A DNA stretch of 64,000 nt from an uncultured Porphyromonadaceae bacterium (GCA_947174995.1 CAMWLC010000002.1:1-64000), one strand, 5' to 3'. Counted from the stretch's first letter, positions 53,801-62,537 are shown. A program made the numbers and translations. The notes: generated by a model not told the origin, from the letters alone.

Positions 53801-54146
53801 CGTGATAGCCGTGGAAGTCCGTGCCGGAGGCGTTCTGCACCACGGGTGTGATCCAGATGGCGGTGAAGCCGAGGGCCTTGATGTAGTCGAGACGGTCGAT
53901 GAGTCCCTTGAAATCGCCGCGCCAGTCGGGGTCGTTGTTGGCGATCTGCACGTTCTGACGGTCCCAGCCACAGACGTTGTTGGTGGGGTCGCCGTCATAG
54001 AAGCGGGTGGTCATCGCGAAGTAGATGGTCTCGTCGCGGAAGTCGGTGCGGTCGCCTACGAAGGCGTTCTGTCCGGCTGCGGTCAGAGGGGCGGCCAAAG
54101 CTGCGGCTGTGGCTGCCGATGCGATGCATTTCTTGAATGAAAACAT
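50820..54146 (-). CDS. Secreted GH13 alpha-amylase with starch-binding modules and T9SS-like tail
   Basis: A 1108-aa starch-degrading enzyme. The signal peptide is followed by a GH13 barrel with all four conserved regions: DIVLNHTGN (157-165), GFRIDTTGH with nucleophile D289, FMFGECC with acid/base E329, and VDSHD with D460. After about residue 620 come beta-sandwich repeats and two CBM26-like modules (ITVYVTSPSKPTIYAWG and ITVYYDNSVTSWSRVLIHHW, each ending in VIFNNGGQQTGDIT or VVFNNGSGDQTNDIT). The end VEIYNLQGVRVDNPTPG then IYIVRKGSKTNKIRI is a T9SS-type sorting tail. So it is probably displayed on the cell surface. Confidence 0.95.
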   Translation of the reverse strand: MFSFKKCIASAATAAALAAPLTAAGQNAFVGDRTDFRDETIYFAMTTRFYDGDPTNNVCGWDRQNVQIANNDPDWRGDFKGLIDRLDYIKALGFTAIWITPVVQNASGTDFHGYHAMDFSKVDLRYESRKSWGAQEDVKFQDLIDAAHAKGMKVILDIVLNHTGNFGEDNFCHLFDRSQNIRNQASVEASLIPDEEKLGGKAYWKLDPNTQQYPTRFKYIKNTDGQNHDSHNYWHHLATAWNWDFPSRWWGQIAGDCVDLNTENPAVAEYLVKCYGKFIEMGVDGFRIDTTGHISRLTFNTMFIPQFLELGEKYKSKRLNQAPFFMFGECCARFSEVTYRNQPNLSSYFYTWKSPQDLVDRWNHDASYWDTVEILEGNDNQYGNQLLCLEEPSVTRESNNVFLKNGAWHEPDYTDYSGFSIIDFPMHYNFNNASAAVGVAKSGDKYYNDASYNVVYVDSHDYCPGPNDGTRFNGGTQQWAENLSLMFTFRGIPCIYYGTEVEFQAGKKVDAGGTDMPVKESGRAYFGTYLEGDVTADDFGSYAASGNVAKTLGADLAQHIIRLNQIRAAVPALRKGQYTFDGCTAKGGHAFKRAWKDSYALVALNGGATFTGVPAGTYTDLVTGKTYQGGGTITVDAPSNKGQVRVLVKDWNGGKVGKDGKFIYETSSVAHGGSVSFTDPGTTSYYTAADAVSDAEVTFSPAGGAFRTETLSVTARLNESAVAGWYQVAGKERVNLVAGNSSTFTIGADMAYGQSVSVNWGATDENGESFTGTLSYKKVDPNATITVYVTSPSKPTIYAWGVNGSGADVQPCGAWPGKTLSETVTVDGRDFYYYTFDDMESVNVIFNNGGQQTGDITGITSDTYFEYDGASSAKKIDVNVTPLPVVKLSPNGGNFSDVLTVTATVSNAESAWYRIGNGAQVAINGRETTFTIGGDMAVGQSVTVTWSATGNGETKTGQAVYTKTETPVEPEGITVYYDNSVTSWSRVLIHHWPVDETSWPGNEMSEVAPFIYKYVVPLGTTGVVFNNGSGDQTNDITNLIDGHLYKGLGNRNWSDEGVYVGHSVAVEIVGEDNTPVEIYNLQGVRVDNPTPGIYIVRKGSKTNKIRIR

Positions 54147-54234
54147 GTAAGATAAAAAGTTAATTAGTAAGCCATACCGCCTGCAAGCCGGTGGCTACCG
54201 GGAGCCGCGGGCTATGCAGGAACGGCAAATTTTT

Positions 54235-54243
54235 GCAAAGTTA
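54235..54243 (-). promoter_or_regulatory. Amylase -7 element
   Basis: Minus-strand TAACTTTGC (54243-54235), a full -7 match; the -33 region is only T-rich. It leaves a leader of about 80 nt that includes a GC-rich segment. Confidence 0.5.
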
Positions 54244-54339
54244 TTAAAAATTCTTTGCTTGAAAAATATGTTTTATAACATAAAAATGCGCAAAATATTG
54301 CTTAGACCACGGTGGTTCTGAAATTTTATGAGATGAGGT

Positions 54340-55413
54340 CTATACGAAATCTGGACCGCAGAGGTTTCGCACCTCGTTGACGATCCCCTTGATGTCCTGC
54401 TCCTTTTCCATGGGGCAGATCATGAGCGCCGTGGGGGTGTCGGCCACGATGTAGTCCTTGAGTCCGTAGGCCACGATGACCTTGTCTTCCTCCGAGGCGA
54501 ATACGGAGCCCTCGCATCCGCGTGCGAGCACGCGGCACCCCTGGGTGACGTTTCTCTCCGATGTCTTAGGAGAGACGTCGTGGAGGGCGTGCCAGCTTCC
54601 GAGGTCGCTCCATCCTATGTCCACGCCCTTGACGTAGACGTTGCGGGCCTTCTCCATGATGCAGTAGTCCACGGAGATGGATTCGGCTGCGGGGAATATG
54701 CGGGCCATGTCGGCGCTCTCCCCCGCCGAGGCGTAGGTGTCGCATCCGGCGAAGAGGGAGGCCATGTCGGGAGCCAGGGTGTCGTATGCCGCCAGGATGG
54801 AGCGGGCACTCCAGAGGAATATCCCGGCGTTCCAGAGGAATTCCCCGGTGGCGAGGAATGTCTCGGCCATGCGCCGGTCGGGCTTCTCGGCGAAGGTCTT
54901 GACCTTGCAGATGCCGGGCCAGGATTCGAGCAGGGGGCCGCACTGGATGTAGCCGTAGCCTGTGGCGGGATATGTGGGGCGGATACCCATGGTGAGGAGA
55001 TGGTCGCCGGCCTCCACGAAGTCGAAGCCCTCGCGCAGGTCTTTCCTGAACTCCTCCTCGCGCAGGATCAGATGGTCTGCGGGGAGCACGGCCATCGAGG
55101 CCTCGGGGTCGAGGGCATGGATATGGCGTGCGGCCCAGAGTATGCAGGGGGCGGTGTTGCGCCGGGCGGGCTCGCAGAGGATGTTGGCCTCGGGCACTCC
55201 GGGGAGCTGCTCGCGCACGATGTCGGCGTAGGCGGCGTTGGTGACGAGCACTATGCGCTCGGCCGGCACTATGTCGCGCACGCGGTCCACGGTCATCTGG
55301 AGCAGCGAGCGCCCCGTGCCGAAGAAGTCAAGAAACTGTTTGGGTTTGCTCTCGCGGCTGAAGGGCCAGAATCTCGACCCCACTCCGCCACACATTATAA
55401 CGCAGTATCTCAT
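54340..55413 (-). CDS. manC: Mannose-1-phosphate guanylyltransferase
   Basis: A 357-aa enzyme that makes GDP-mannose for capsular and lipopolysaccharide sugars. The nucleotidyl-transferase start CVIMCGGVGSRFWPFSRESKPKQFLDF (4-30), CEPARRNTAPCI, VLPADHLI, FAEKPDRRMAE and DIGWSDLGSW are all present. The length suits the single-domain form without a fused isomerase. It lies 15 nt after the Na/Pi cotransporter gene on the same strand. Confidence 0.95.
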   Translation of the reverse strand: MRYCVIMCGGVGSRFWPFSRESKPKQFLDFFGTGRSLLQMTVDRVRDIVPAERIVLVTNAAYADIVREQLPGVPEANILCEPARRNTAPCILWAARHIHALDPEASMAVLPADHLILREEEFRKDLREGFDFVEAGDHLLTMGIRPTYPATGYGYIQCGPLLESWPGICKVKTFAEKPDRRMAETFLATGEFLWNAGIFLWSARSILAAYDTLAPDMASLFAGCDTYASAGESADMARIFPAAESISVDYCIMEKARNVYVKGVDIGWSDLGSWHALHDVSPKTSERNVTQGCRVLARGCEGSVFASEEDKVIVAYGLKDYIVADTPTALMICPMEKEQDIKGIVNEVRNLCGPDFV

Positions 55414-55428
55414 GATGGTCTGATATGT

Positions 55429-57222
55429 TTAGGCCGTGGGTGCGGCGGCCTTGAACTGATGCTTCACGCCCTCGACCACATTGAGCATGTAGTCGCCGAG
55501 CTTCTCACCCTCGCCGATGAGGTCCATGTAGAAGATGCCCTCCTGGTAGTCGTATTCCTTGTTGTTGATGTTGAATATGTTGGCGTCACGCAGGGCGTTG
55601 CGCAGGTTGTTGATCTCGCGCTCGCGGTTGTAGGCGTTGATGACGCGGGAGTCTTCGGGGGTCTCGAGTTCGCGGAGGATCTCGATCATGTTGTCCATGG
55701 CCCCCTCCACGAGGTCATACATGCGGTCAAGCTCCTTCATGATGCCGTCGTTGAACTCCACATGGTTCTGGTTCTTGCGGCTCATGGTCTTGGCGACGTT
55801 GAAGCATCCGTCGGCAATGGACTCTATCTCGGAGATGATGCGCAGCATACCGGCTATGCGCATCTTGCCCTCGGGCGAGAGGCGTCCTTCGGCCACCTTG
55901 TTGAGGTAGCTTCCGATCTCGATCTCCATGCGGTCGGAGATCTCCTCATATTTCTCGAGGCGCGAGTAGATTTCGGAGAATTTGTCGTCTTTGGGGTCCT
56001 TGTGTATTATTTCGCGTGCCATGCCGAGCATACGGCGCACTCTCTCTCCATACACGAGAATCTCCTTCTGTGCCTGGGTGATGTTGAGCTCCGAGGCGGA
56101 GAGCATTCCGGCGCCGATATATTTGAGGGAGAAATCCTCCTCCTCGTCCTTGTGGCGGGCGGGCATGATCCAGCAGACTATCTTGACGTACAGCTTGGTG
56201 AACCATATCATGATCAGAAGGTTGCAGGCATTGAAGACGGTCGGGAACATCGCCAGGCCGAAGGCCATGGCTCCCTGTGCCTTGGCGGTGAGGCCGCCGG
56301 CGGGGGCGAGGAGCGTGGAGTCGGCCATGGCTCCCTCCTCGGCGGCGGTGATGAGGAGCGGGTCGGTGCCCTGGAGCCAGAGGGTGATGTCGCCCACCAG
56401 GTGCATGAAGGGGCGGAAGATGCAGAGCACGATGATGGAGCCGATGACGTTAAACATCACATGGCCCATGGCCGTGCGCTTGGCCGCGAGATTACCGGAG
56501 AGGGAGGCCAGGATGGGGGTGATGGTCGTGCCGATGTTGCCGCCCAGGATGATGGCGCATCCCAATTCGAAGGAGATCCATCCCTGCGAGCACATGATGA
56601 GGGTGATGGCGAATGTGGCGGCCGATGACTGCGCGATCATGGTCAGCACGATGCCCAAGGCGAAGAATATCAGCACGGAGCCGTAGCCGAGGGTGGTGTA
56701 GTTGGTGACAAAGGTCAGCATCTCCGGATTGGCCTGGAGATTGGGCACATATTTGCTGATGAGGTCAAGGCCCATGAAGAGGAAGCAGAAGCCGATGAGG
56801 AACTCGCCGAGCGACTTGTAGGTGCTCTTCTTGGCGAAAAGCATGGGCACGGCCACGGCGAGGAGCAGGATGCTGTAATCCGATATGGAGACCTCGAAGG
56901 AGAAGGCCGAGATGATCCAGGTGGTGACGGTGGTGCCGACGTTGGCGCCGAAGATGACGGCCATTGCCTGTGCCAGGGACATGAGTCCGGCGTTGACGAA
57001 GCTGACCACCATGACGGTGGAGGCACTCGACGACTGGATGAGGGCCGTGATGAGGATACCGGTCAAGACTCCCATGAAGCGGTTTCGCGTCATGGCGCCT
57101 AAGATAGTGCGCAGGCGGTCGCCGGCGACTTTCTGCAGGCCCTCGCTCATCACCTTCATTCCGTAGAGGAAGAGGCAGACTGATCCGAGGAGACTGATGA
57201 AATCAAGGATGCTGTAGTCCAT
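55429..57222 (-). CDS. Na/Pi cotransporter family protein
   Basis: A 597-aa inner-membrane protein. Eight or so hydrophobic segments include the NptA/YjbB hallmarks LFLYGMKVMSEGLQKVAGDRLRTILGAMTRNR (17-48) and the two QSSSA-type repeats (ALIQSSSASTVMVVSFVNAG and MIAQSSAATFAITLI). From about residue 350 a PhoU-like helical domain follows. It probably takes up or balances phosphate using sodium. It shares a transcript with manC by spacing. Confidence 0.93.
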   Translation of the reverse strand: MDYSILDFISLLGSVCLFLYGMKVMSEGLQKVAGDRLRTILGAMTRNRFMGVLTGILITALIQSSSASTVMVVSFVNAGLMSLAQAMAVIFGANVGTTVTTWIISAFSFEVSISDYSILLLAVAVPMLFAKKSTYKSLGEFLIGFCFLFMGLDLISKYVPNLQANPEMLTFVTNYTTLGYGSVLIFFALGIVLTMIAQSSAATFAITLIMCSQGWISFELGCAIILGGNIGTTITPILASLSGNLAAKRTAMGHVMFNVIGSIIVLCIFRPFMHLVGDITLWLQGTDPLLITAAEEGAMADSTLLAPAGGLTAKAQGAMAFGLAMFPTVFNACNLLIMIWFTKLYVKIVCWIMPARHKDEEEDFSLKYIGAGMLSASELNITQAQKEILVYGERVRRMLGMAREIIHKDPKDDKFSEIYSRLEKYEEISDRMEIEIGSYLNKVAEGRLSPEGKMRIAGMLRIISEIESIADGCFNVAKTMSRKNQNHVEFNDGIMKELDRMYDLVEGAMDNMIEILRELETPEDSRVINAYNREREINNLRNALRDANIFNINNKEYDYQEGIFYMDLIGEGEKLGDYMLNVVEGVKHQFKAAAPTA

Positions 57223-57261
57223 CTATTGTTATGATTGGGTGGAACATTATTGGCTGTCGGG

Positions 57262-58200
57262 TCACAAGGCCATGCCGAGTGTGGTGGTTTCCGCGGTGAC
57301 GGTGAGCGTGGCCGTGGAGCTCTCCGCCAGGGGGCGGTTGTCCGAGACGTGGCCCACGGGGAATCCGAAGGCCACGGGGATGTCGGCGCGTACGCCCCAC
57401 TCCGTGAGGCGGTGGCGCAGCATCTCCTCCATGGTCAGGAAGTTGCGGTCGGCGTGATAATCGGTGAACTGTCCGATTATCAGGCCCCTCAGTGAGTCGA
57501 GAACACCGTTGAGGCGCAGACGCATCACCATGCGCTCCACTGCGTATATGGCCTCCGAGACATCCTCGATGAAGAGGATGACGTCCTCCCCCGTGGCTGC
57601 GCGGTCGAGGATGTCGTAGGGCGTTCCGGCAAGGGAATTGAGCACGGCGAGATTGCCGCCGAGAAGCCGGCCCGTGGCGCTTCCCTCGCGGCTGAAGGGA
57701 TGTGTGGGGATTTCAAAACTCATCTCCCGGGCCCCTTCGAGCCATTGGAATAGGGCCTGCGTGTCGGGGTCCACGGCTCCCATCATGGCCAGATGACGCG
57801 CCATTGGGGCGTGGAGCGAGGGGATGCCGTATTGCGAGAGCATGGCGTGCAGGGCCGAGACATCGGAGAATCCCGCCAGCCATTTCGGAGTGGCGGTGAT
57901 GAACTCGCGGTCAAGATGCGGCAGGAGATGTATGCAGCCGTAGCCGCCGCGGGCGCAGATGATGCATTTGATGGCCGGGTCGCTCCAGGCGCTCCGGAAC
58001 TCCGCCACACGTGTCTCGACCGAGGCGGCGTATGTGCCGCTGCTTTCCGTGCCGAGGGCAGAGGGGAAAATCACGGGTTCGTAGCCGAAAGCCTTGAGAA
58101 GTTCTGCGGCGCCGTCCACGTAGTGACGGTCCACTATGCTGGCCGGGGCCAGGATGGCCACGCGGTCGCCTTTGCGCAACGGGGAGGGGATGGTGAGCAC
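57262..58200 (-). CDS. ldcA: LD-carboxypeptidase (S66 family)
   Basis: A 312-aa peptidase that removes the terminal D-alanine from peptidoglycan tetrapeptides during recycling. ICARGGYGCIHLLPHLDRE (near 80-98), the nucleophile loop WLAGFSDVSALHAMLSQYG (GxSD), and HAPMARHLAMMG follow the family order. The later Glu and His of the triad lie in the region FIEDVSEAIY and PVGHVSDNRPLAE. No signal peptide, so it acts in the cytoplasm. Confidence 0.93.
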   Translation of the reverse strand: MLTIPSPLRKGDRVAILAPASIVDRHYVDGAAELLKAFGYEPVIFPSALGTESSGTYAASVETRVAEFRSAWSDPAIKCIICARGGYGCIHLLPHLDREFITATPKWLAGFSDVSALHAMLSQYGIPSLHAPMARHLAMMGAVDPDTQALFQWLEGAREMSFEIPTHPFSREGSATGRLLGGNLAVLNSLAGTPYDILDRAATGEDVILFIEDVSEAIYAVERMVMRLRLNGVLDSLRGLIIGQFTDYHADRNFLTMEEMLRHRLTEWGVRADIPVAFGFPVGHVSDNRPLAESSTATLTVTAETTTLGMAL

Positions 58201-58253
58201 TTTTATGAAGTATAGATTTGTTGGTGATGGAGGGGTGTGGATGGAGGGCTTGG

Positions 58254-59039
58254 TCAGTTTACCTGCACGGCGATGCCCTCCCGGCGTATGCGGTCGGCTA
58301 TGCGATCGAGTTCCTCGCGCTCCACCTTCACGAGTTTCTCCTCCGGTGTGGAGCGGTCGAGACTGTAGAGCATGACTTCGCGCGGGTTGATTTCCCGGTA
58401 TGCCTTGATGAGGGCTGAGATTTCCTCGTCGGTGGTGTTGTCCACCCGCTTGCCGTCATGCTCGCCGCGCAGCATCATGGTCTGGATTATGGCCTGTCCC
58501 GCAAACTGCTTCAGGGCCTCCACGACACGCTCCACGGTGAACTCCTGCGAGACCGGACGATCGATGAGGCGCATCGTCGGCTCTATGGCGGAATCGAGTT
58601 TCAGGATATTGTTGTCCACCCTCCTGAGGGCATCCGCCACTTCGGGGGAGAAGATGCGTGTGGAGTTGGAGAGCACCGACACCTTAGCCCCGGGATAGAA
58701 TCTGTCCCGCAGCGCGAGTGTGTCATCCACGATCCCTGTGAACTCGGGGTGAAGCGAAGGTTCGCCGTTGCCGGAGAAGGTGATGACATCCAGGGGCTCG
58801 CCGGCGTCATGCATCATCCGGAGGCGTTTCTCAAGATCGGAGCGCACCTTTTCACGTGTGGGGAGTCCGGTGGTGCCCGTCCCCTGGGCATTGTATCCCG
58901 CCTCGCAGTAGAGGCAGTCAAACGAGCAGACCTTGCCGTCGTTCGGCATCAGGTTGACGCCGAGCGACACCCCCAGCCTGCGGCTGCGGATGGGTCCGAA
59001 TATGGTGGAATGAAAAAGTACAGTCTGATCTTTTGCCAT
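58254..59039 (-). CDS. Radical SAM protein (COG0731-like)
   Basis: A 261-aa protein with the radical SAM cluster motif CSFDCLYC (C-x3-C-x2-C) near residue 33, in NLMPNDGKVCSFDCLYCEAG, and the GNGEPSLHPEF segment typical of this branch. It resembles proteins annotated as putative Fe-S oxidoreductases; the substrate is unknown. The start at 59039 (MAKDQTVLFHSTIFGPIRSRRLG) is preferred over an upstream ATG at 59093, since a -7 element TAAATTTGC lies at 59098-59090. Confidence 0.88.
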   Translation of the reverse strand: MAKDQTVLFHSTIFGPIRSRRLGVSLGVNLMPNDGKVCSFDCLYCEAGYNAQGTGTTGLPTREKVRSDLEKRLRMMHDAGEPLDVITFSGNGEPSLHPEFTGIVDDTLALRDRFYPGAKVSVLSNSTRIFSPEVADALRRVDNNILKLDSAIEPTMRLIDRPVSQEFTVERVVEALKQFAGQAIIQTMMLRGEHDGKRVDNTTDEEISALIKAYREINPREVMLYSLDRSTPEEKLVKVEREELDRIADRIRREGIAVQVN

Positions 59040-59089
59040 ATTGATTGCGGTATTTTTTCCGACGGTCCGCGCCGGACCATCTTCCGCCC

Positions 59090-59098
59090 GCAAATTTA
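59090..59098 (-). promoter_or_regulatory. -7 element of radical SAM gene
   Basis: Minus-strand TAAATTTGC (59098-59090). The -33 element is not clear. Confidence 0.45.
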
Positions 59099-59213
59099 GC
59101 TAATTTTTCCGACACTACCTAAGGGTAGGTGGACTTTATGGGTCGTCACGTCAACCTTTGCGGGGCCGGGGATGTTTTTAAATTGAAACTTAACTATAAA
59201 AAAACACAAAATT

Positions 59214-59612
59214 ATGTTTAAATCCACAATGATCGCCGGCATAGGAGGTTTCCTTGGCACCTGTCTGCGTTTCCTCTCGGAAAAGCTCGGGGCTGCCATC
59301 TGTCACCTCTCCTTCCCCTTGGGAACTTATATGGCCAACATGGTTGGCTGCCTCATCATCGGTATGCTTTACGGCTATCTCAATAAGACGGGACGCCTGA
59401 GCAAGACCGCCAATCTCCTTTGGATCACCGGATTCTGCGGAGGCCTGACCACATTCTCCTCTTTCTCCGACGATATGATCTCGCTCCTTGACAAGGGTGA
59501 CGGAGGAATGTTTGCCTTCTACATGGTGACGAGCCTCGTATTCGGCATCGCGATGGTGGCCCTCGGTGCCGCCTGCATCCGCAAGCCCGCTGCAAAGACC
59601 CAGAATGTCTAA
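59214..59612 (+). CDS. crcB: Fluoride channel CrcB/FluC, first copy
   Basis: A 132-aa four-helix membrane protein. GGFLGTCLRFLSEKL (11-25), FPLGTYMANMVGCLIIGML (43-61) with the pore Asn, and TGFCGGLTTFSSFSDDMI with the paired Phe of the fluoride path are all present. FluC proteins expel fluoride as dual-topology dimers. Its second copy follows after 21 nt. I looked for a fluoride riboswitch in the 59040-59213 leader and found none. Confidence 0.95.
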   Translation: MFKSTMIAGIGGFLGTCLRFLSEKLGAAICHLSFPLGTYMANMVGCLIIGMLYGYLNKTGRLSKTANLLWITGFCGGLTTFSSFSDDMISLLDKGDGGMFAFYMVTSLVFGIAMVALGAACIRKPAAKTQNV

Positions 59613-59633
59613 CCCTATAAATACACTGAAACT

Positions 59634-60005
59634 ATGATACTCCAATATATGCTCATTGCAGGGTTAGGCGGATTTGCCGGCACCTGCGGACGTTATCTCA
59701 CCGGCGTGGCCGGAAAGAAACTTTGCGGTGACAATTATCCCGTGGGGACATTTGCGGTCAACGTGATCGGATGTTTCATCATCGGTATTTTTGTCGGCTT
59801 GTGGACCCGCAACGAAATGAGCCCGCTTGTCAACGCGCTCCTCATCTCCGGATTCTGCGGAGGCTTCACTACCTTCTCCTCCTTCAGCCATGACAGCTTC
59901 GCCATGATCCAGAAAGGGCAGTGGTGGAAATTCATCTGCTACATCGTCCCCACCGTGGTGCTCGGCCTGCTGATGGTATGGCTCGGCATCAAGTGTGTCG
60001 CCTGA
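59634..60005 (+). CDS. crcB: Fluoride channel CrcB/FluC, second copy
   Basis: A 123-aa paralogue of the preceding gene. GGFAGTCGRYLTGVAGKKL, YPVGTFAVNVIGCFIIGIFVG and SGFCGGFTTFSSFSHDSF align with the first copy, including pore Asn and Phe residues. Divergent pairs of short crcB genes usually encode subunits with fixed, opposite membrane orientation that form a heterodimer. It is followed by a terminator hairpin. Confidence 0.95.
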   Translation: MILQYMLIAGLGGFAGTCGRYLTGVAGKKLCGDNYPVGTFAVNVIGCFIIGIFVGLWTRNEMSPLVNALLISGFCGGFTTFSSFSHDSFAMIQKGQWWKFICYIVPTVVLGLLMVWLGIKCVA

Positions 60006-60080
60006 TCAAGGCCCCGACTTATAACATTTCAGAGCCACAGGGTTCTAACTCCTGTCCCTCATAACTGAATAGAATACAAT

Positions 60081-60130
60081 GCCGGCACCCCCTTCCCGCC
60101 TGTCCTGTTGCGCGGGGAGGGGGTGCCGGC
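60081..60130 (+). terminator. crcB terminator
   Basis: A 19-bp stem (one G-U), 60081-60099 with 60112-60130. Confidence 0.75.
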
Positions 60131-60137
60131 TTACAAT

Positions 60138-60176
60138 GATTCCCTGCCATGCAGGAGAAGCGCATGGCAGGGAATC
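60138..60176. terminator. Second hairpin between crcB and fructokinase
   Basis: A 15-bp perfect stem, 60138-60152 with 60162-60176, loop of 9 nt. It probably ends the fructokinase transcript on the minus strand. The rest of the 327-nt gap is plain sequence up to 60081 and a polypurine tract from 60237. Confidence 0.65.
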
Positions 60177-60236
60177 CGGAATTTAGAGAGTGTGTTTTTT
60201 TACCTGTAGTCGTCTTTGAGTCTGAAAGAAAATAGT

Positions 60237-60330
60237 GTCGTTGAAAGGAGATAGTAAAAGAAGATAGAGGGAGGAGAGACGGGGGAGAGAGTCCGAGGAG
60301 ATTAGGGAGGAGTGGGAGGAAAGAGCGACA
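60237..60330. repeat. Polypurine tract after fructokinase gene
   Basis: About 90 nt nearly all G and A on the plus strand, touching the fructokinase stop codon; similar in composition to 37110-37231. Confidence 0.55.
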
Positions 60331-60331
60331 T

Positions 60332-61219
60332 TCAGGCGGTGAGGTTGGCGGGAAGCTCCGGCATGGCGCCCTGCTGGGTGCAGACGAATGCGGAGGTCGC
60401 CACGGCCTTGTGATGGGCGCTGGCTACGCTGCGACCCTTCAAGATGTTGGCGATGAAGGCGGCCGTGAAGGAGTCGCCCGCGCCTACTGTATCGGCCACT
60501 TCCACCCTGGGTGTGGGCTGGAACGACACACGGCCCGGAGTGAAGACGTAGCTGCCGTTGACACCGCAGGTGAGGATGAGCATCTTGAGGTTGTACTTGC
60601 CCAGGAGAATCCAGCACTTGTCCTGAAGGTCGATGCCGGGATAGCCGAAGAGGCGGCTGATGGTCACGAGTTCCTCATCGTTGATCTTGAGGATGTTGCA
60701 ACGCTTCATGGAGTTCTCCAGAATCTCCTTGGTGTAGAATCCCTGACGGAGGTTGATGTCAAATACGATCAGAGGATCGTTTTCGGCCGGGATGGCGTCG
60801 AGGAAGCGGTTGATAGTCTCGCGAGATACCACATTGCGCTGTGCGAGGGAGCCGAAACATACGGCCTTGGTGCGCTCCGCCATTTCCTGGAGGGCTGCGG
60901 TGTAGGGGATGTTGTCCCAGGCCACGTTCTCCTTGATGTCATAGACGGGCACACCGTTGGCGTCGAGTTCTACCTGGACGGTGCCGGTGGGATAGGGTAC
61001 GGTGTCGATATGATAGCATACCCCCTTGTCGTCGAAGTTCTCCACCAGTTCGGTGCCGAGTGCATCCTCGCCGATAGCGCTGATGGCACAGCTGTTGAGG
61101 CCGAACTGCTTCACGTGGTAGGCGAAATTAGCCGGAGCACCACCGATTTTCTTACCTTCGGGAAGTACGTCCCAGAGGGCCTCTCCCATTCCGATCACGA
61201 GATCATTCTGTTCTTTCAT
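60332..61219 (-). CDS. Fructokinase (PfkB family)
   Basis: A 295-aa sugar kinase. GMGEALWDVLPEGKKIGGAPANFAYHVKQFG (10-40) is the N-terminal PfkB signature with the GG pair. The C-terminal signature VADTVGAGDSFTAAFIANILKG holds the catalytic Asp near 249. It most likely phosphorylates fructose, since it lies directly downstream of a sugar permease and a GH32 fructan-degrading enzyme on the same strand (61-nt gap). Confidence 0.92.
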   Translation of the reverse strand: MKEQNDLVIGMGEALWDVLPEGKKIGGAPANFAYHVKQFGLNSCAISAIGEDALGTELVENFDDKGVCYHIDTVPYPTGTVQVELDANGVPVYDIKENVAWDNIPYTAALQEMAERTKAVCFGSLAQRNVVSRETINRFLDAIPAENDPLIVFDINLRQGFYTKEILENSMKRCNILKINDEELVTISRLFGYPGIDLQDKCWILLGKYNLKMLILTCGVNGSYVFTPGRVSFQPTPRVEVADTVGAGDSFTAAFIANILKGRSVASAHHKAVATSAFVCTQQGAMPELPANLTA

Positions 61220-61279
61220 TATGATGTATGTATTTGAGTTGTTCGTGGATTTATTGCAAGCCTGTGGTGGGGATGCCGT

Positions 61280-62473
61280 TTAGATTTTGGGTTTTGCGAC
61301 GGCCTTGACGCAGAAGGTGTAGTAGAGGAGGTAGGCCACGCCCACTCCCATCACGGTCACGGCTCCGGCCTGGCCCATGGCGTCGGCTGCGAAGCCCATG
61401 GCGAGGGGGAAGATGGTGCCTCCGAAGAGGCCCATGATCATGAGGCCGGACACTTCGTTTTTCTCGTTGGGAGAGAAGATGAGGGCCTGGGAGAAGATGA
61501 TGGAGAATACGTTGGAGTTGCCGAAGCCCACGAGGGCGATACCGGTGTAGATGCCCGCCAGGGAGTGGGATACGTAGAGGAGCACGATGGCGGCCACCAT
61601 CATGGCGACGCTGATGCCTAAGAAGAGGCGGGGCGACATATAACGCAATATAACGGCTCCGAGCAGACATCCGGCGGTGCGGAAGATGAAGTAGAGGCTC
61701 GTGGCGAAAGCGGCCTCCTCAAGGGGGAGTGCGAGGCGCTCCATGATGATCTTGGGGGCGGTGGTGTTGGTGCCCACGTCGATGCCGACGTGACACATGA
61801 TACCCAGGAAGCAGAGGAGGATGAAGGGGGTGCCGAGGAGCTTGACACATTCAAGCACGCCCGAGGCCTTGTCAGGGCGTTCCTCCTCGATGGGTGTGCC
61901 TCCGAGCACGGCTATGGAAAGGAAGCTGACCACGGCGTAGATCACGAAGATGGCTCTCCAGCCCAGGCCGAAGGTGGGCATGGCGGCTGTGGCTCCCCAC
62001 ACGGCCAGAATCGGGGCGAGGAATGAGGCGATGGCCTTTACGAACTGTCCGAAAGTCAGCGTGGAGGCCAGGCGATCAGGGGCGATGAGGTTGGAGACCA
62101 GGGGATTGAGGGAGGTCTGCATGATGGCGTTGCCGATGCCGAGCAGGGAGAAGGCTATGAGCATGGTCCAGTAGCTGTCGCCGAAGATGGGTATCACCAG
62201 GGAGAGGGTGGTGACGCCAAGGGAGACGAGCACCGTGTTCTTGCGGCCGATGCGGTTCATCAGCATCCCCGTGGGCACGGAGAAGATGAGAAACCAGAAG
62301 AATACGAGCGAGGGGAAGAGGTTGGCTTGGGAGTCGGTGAGGCCGAGGTCTTTCTGCACATAGTTGGAGGCGGTGCCCACCAGGTCGACGAAGCCCATGG
62401 CGAAGAAGCAGAGCATCACCGGGATAATCTGCAGCATGGTGCTTTTCTTGGGTGCGGATATTGTCTGGGACAT
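61280..62473 (-). CDS. MFS sugar permease (probable fructose transporter)
   Basis: A 397-aa inner-membrane transporter with 12 predicted helices of the FucP-type sugar:proton symporters. FFAMGFVDLVGTASNYVQKDLGLTDSQANLFPSLVFFWFLIF (18-59) and the MNRIGRKNTVLVSLG loop are typical. Substrate is inferred from position between GH32 and fructokinase genes. It starts 65 nt after the GH32 stop, across a purine-rich spacer. Confidence 0.9.
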   Translation of the reverse strand: MSQTISAPKKSTMLQIIPVMLCFFAMGFVDLVGTASNYVQKDLGLTDSQANLFPSLVFFWFLIFSVPTGMLMNRIGRKNTVLVSLGVTTLSLVIPIFGDSYWTMLIAFSLLGIGNAIMQTSLNPLVSNLIAPDRLASTLTFGQFVKAIASFLAPILAVWGATAAMPTFGLGWRAIFVIYAVVSFLSIAVLGGTPIEEERPDKASGVLECVKLLGTPFILLCFLGIMCHVGIDVGTNTTAPKIIMERLALPLEEAAFATSLYFIFRTAGCLLGAVILRYMSPRLFLGISVAMMVAAIVLLYVSHSLAGIYTGIALVGFGNSNVFSIIFSQALIFSPNEKNEVSGLMIMGLFGGTIFPLAMGFAADAMGQAGAVTVMGVGVAYLLYYTFCVKAVAKPKI

Positions 62474-62537
62474 TTCGGGAATGGTTTTTAGATGTAAAAG
62501 GGAGGAGAGAGGAGATAGAAAGAGAAATGGTGAGGGA

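Noticed and set aside
54580..56628. A 682-codon plus-strand frame over manC and the Na/Pi cotransporter
   Set aside because: Antisense to two well-supported genes; no recognisable domain.
59040..59213. Fluoride riboswitch before crcB
   Set aside because: Searched by eye for the conserved crcB-motif segments; no match. A model search would decide.
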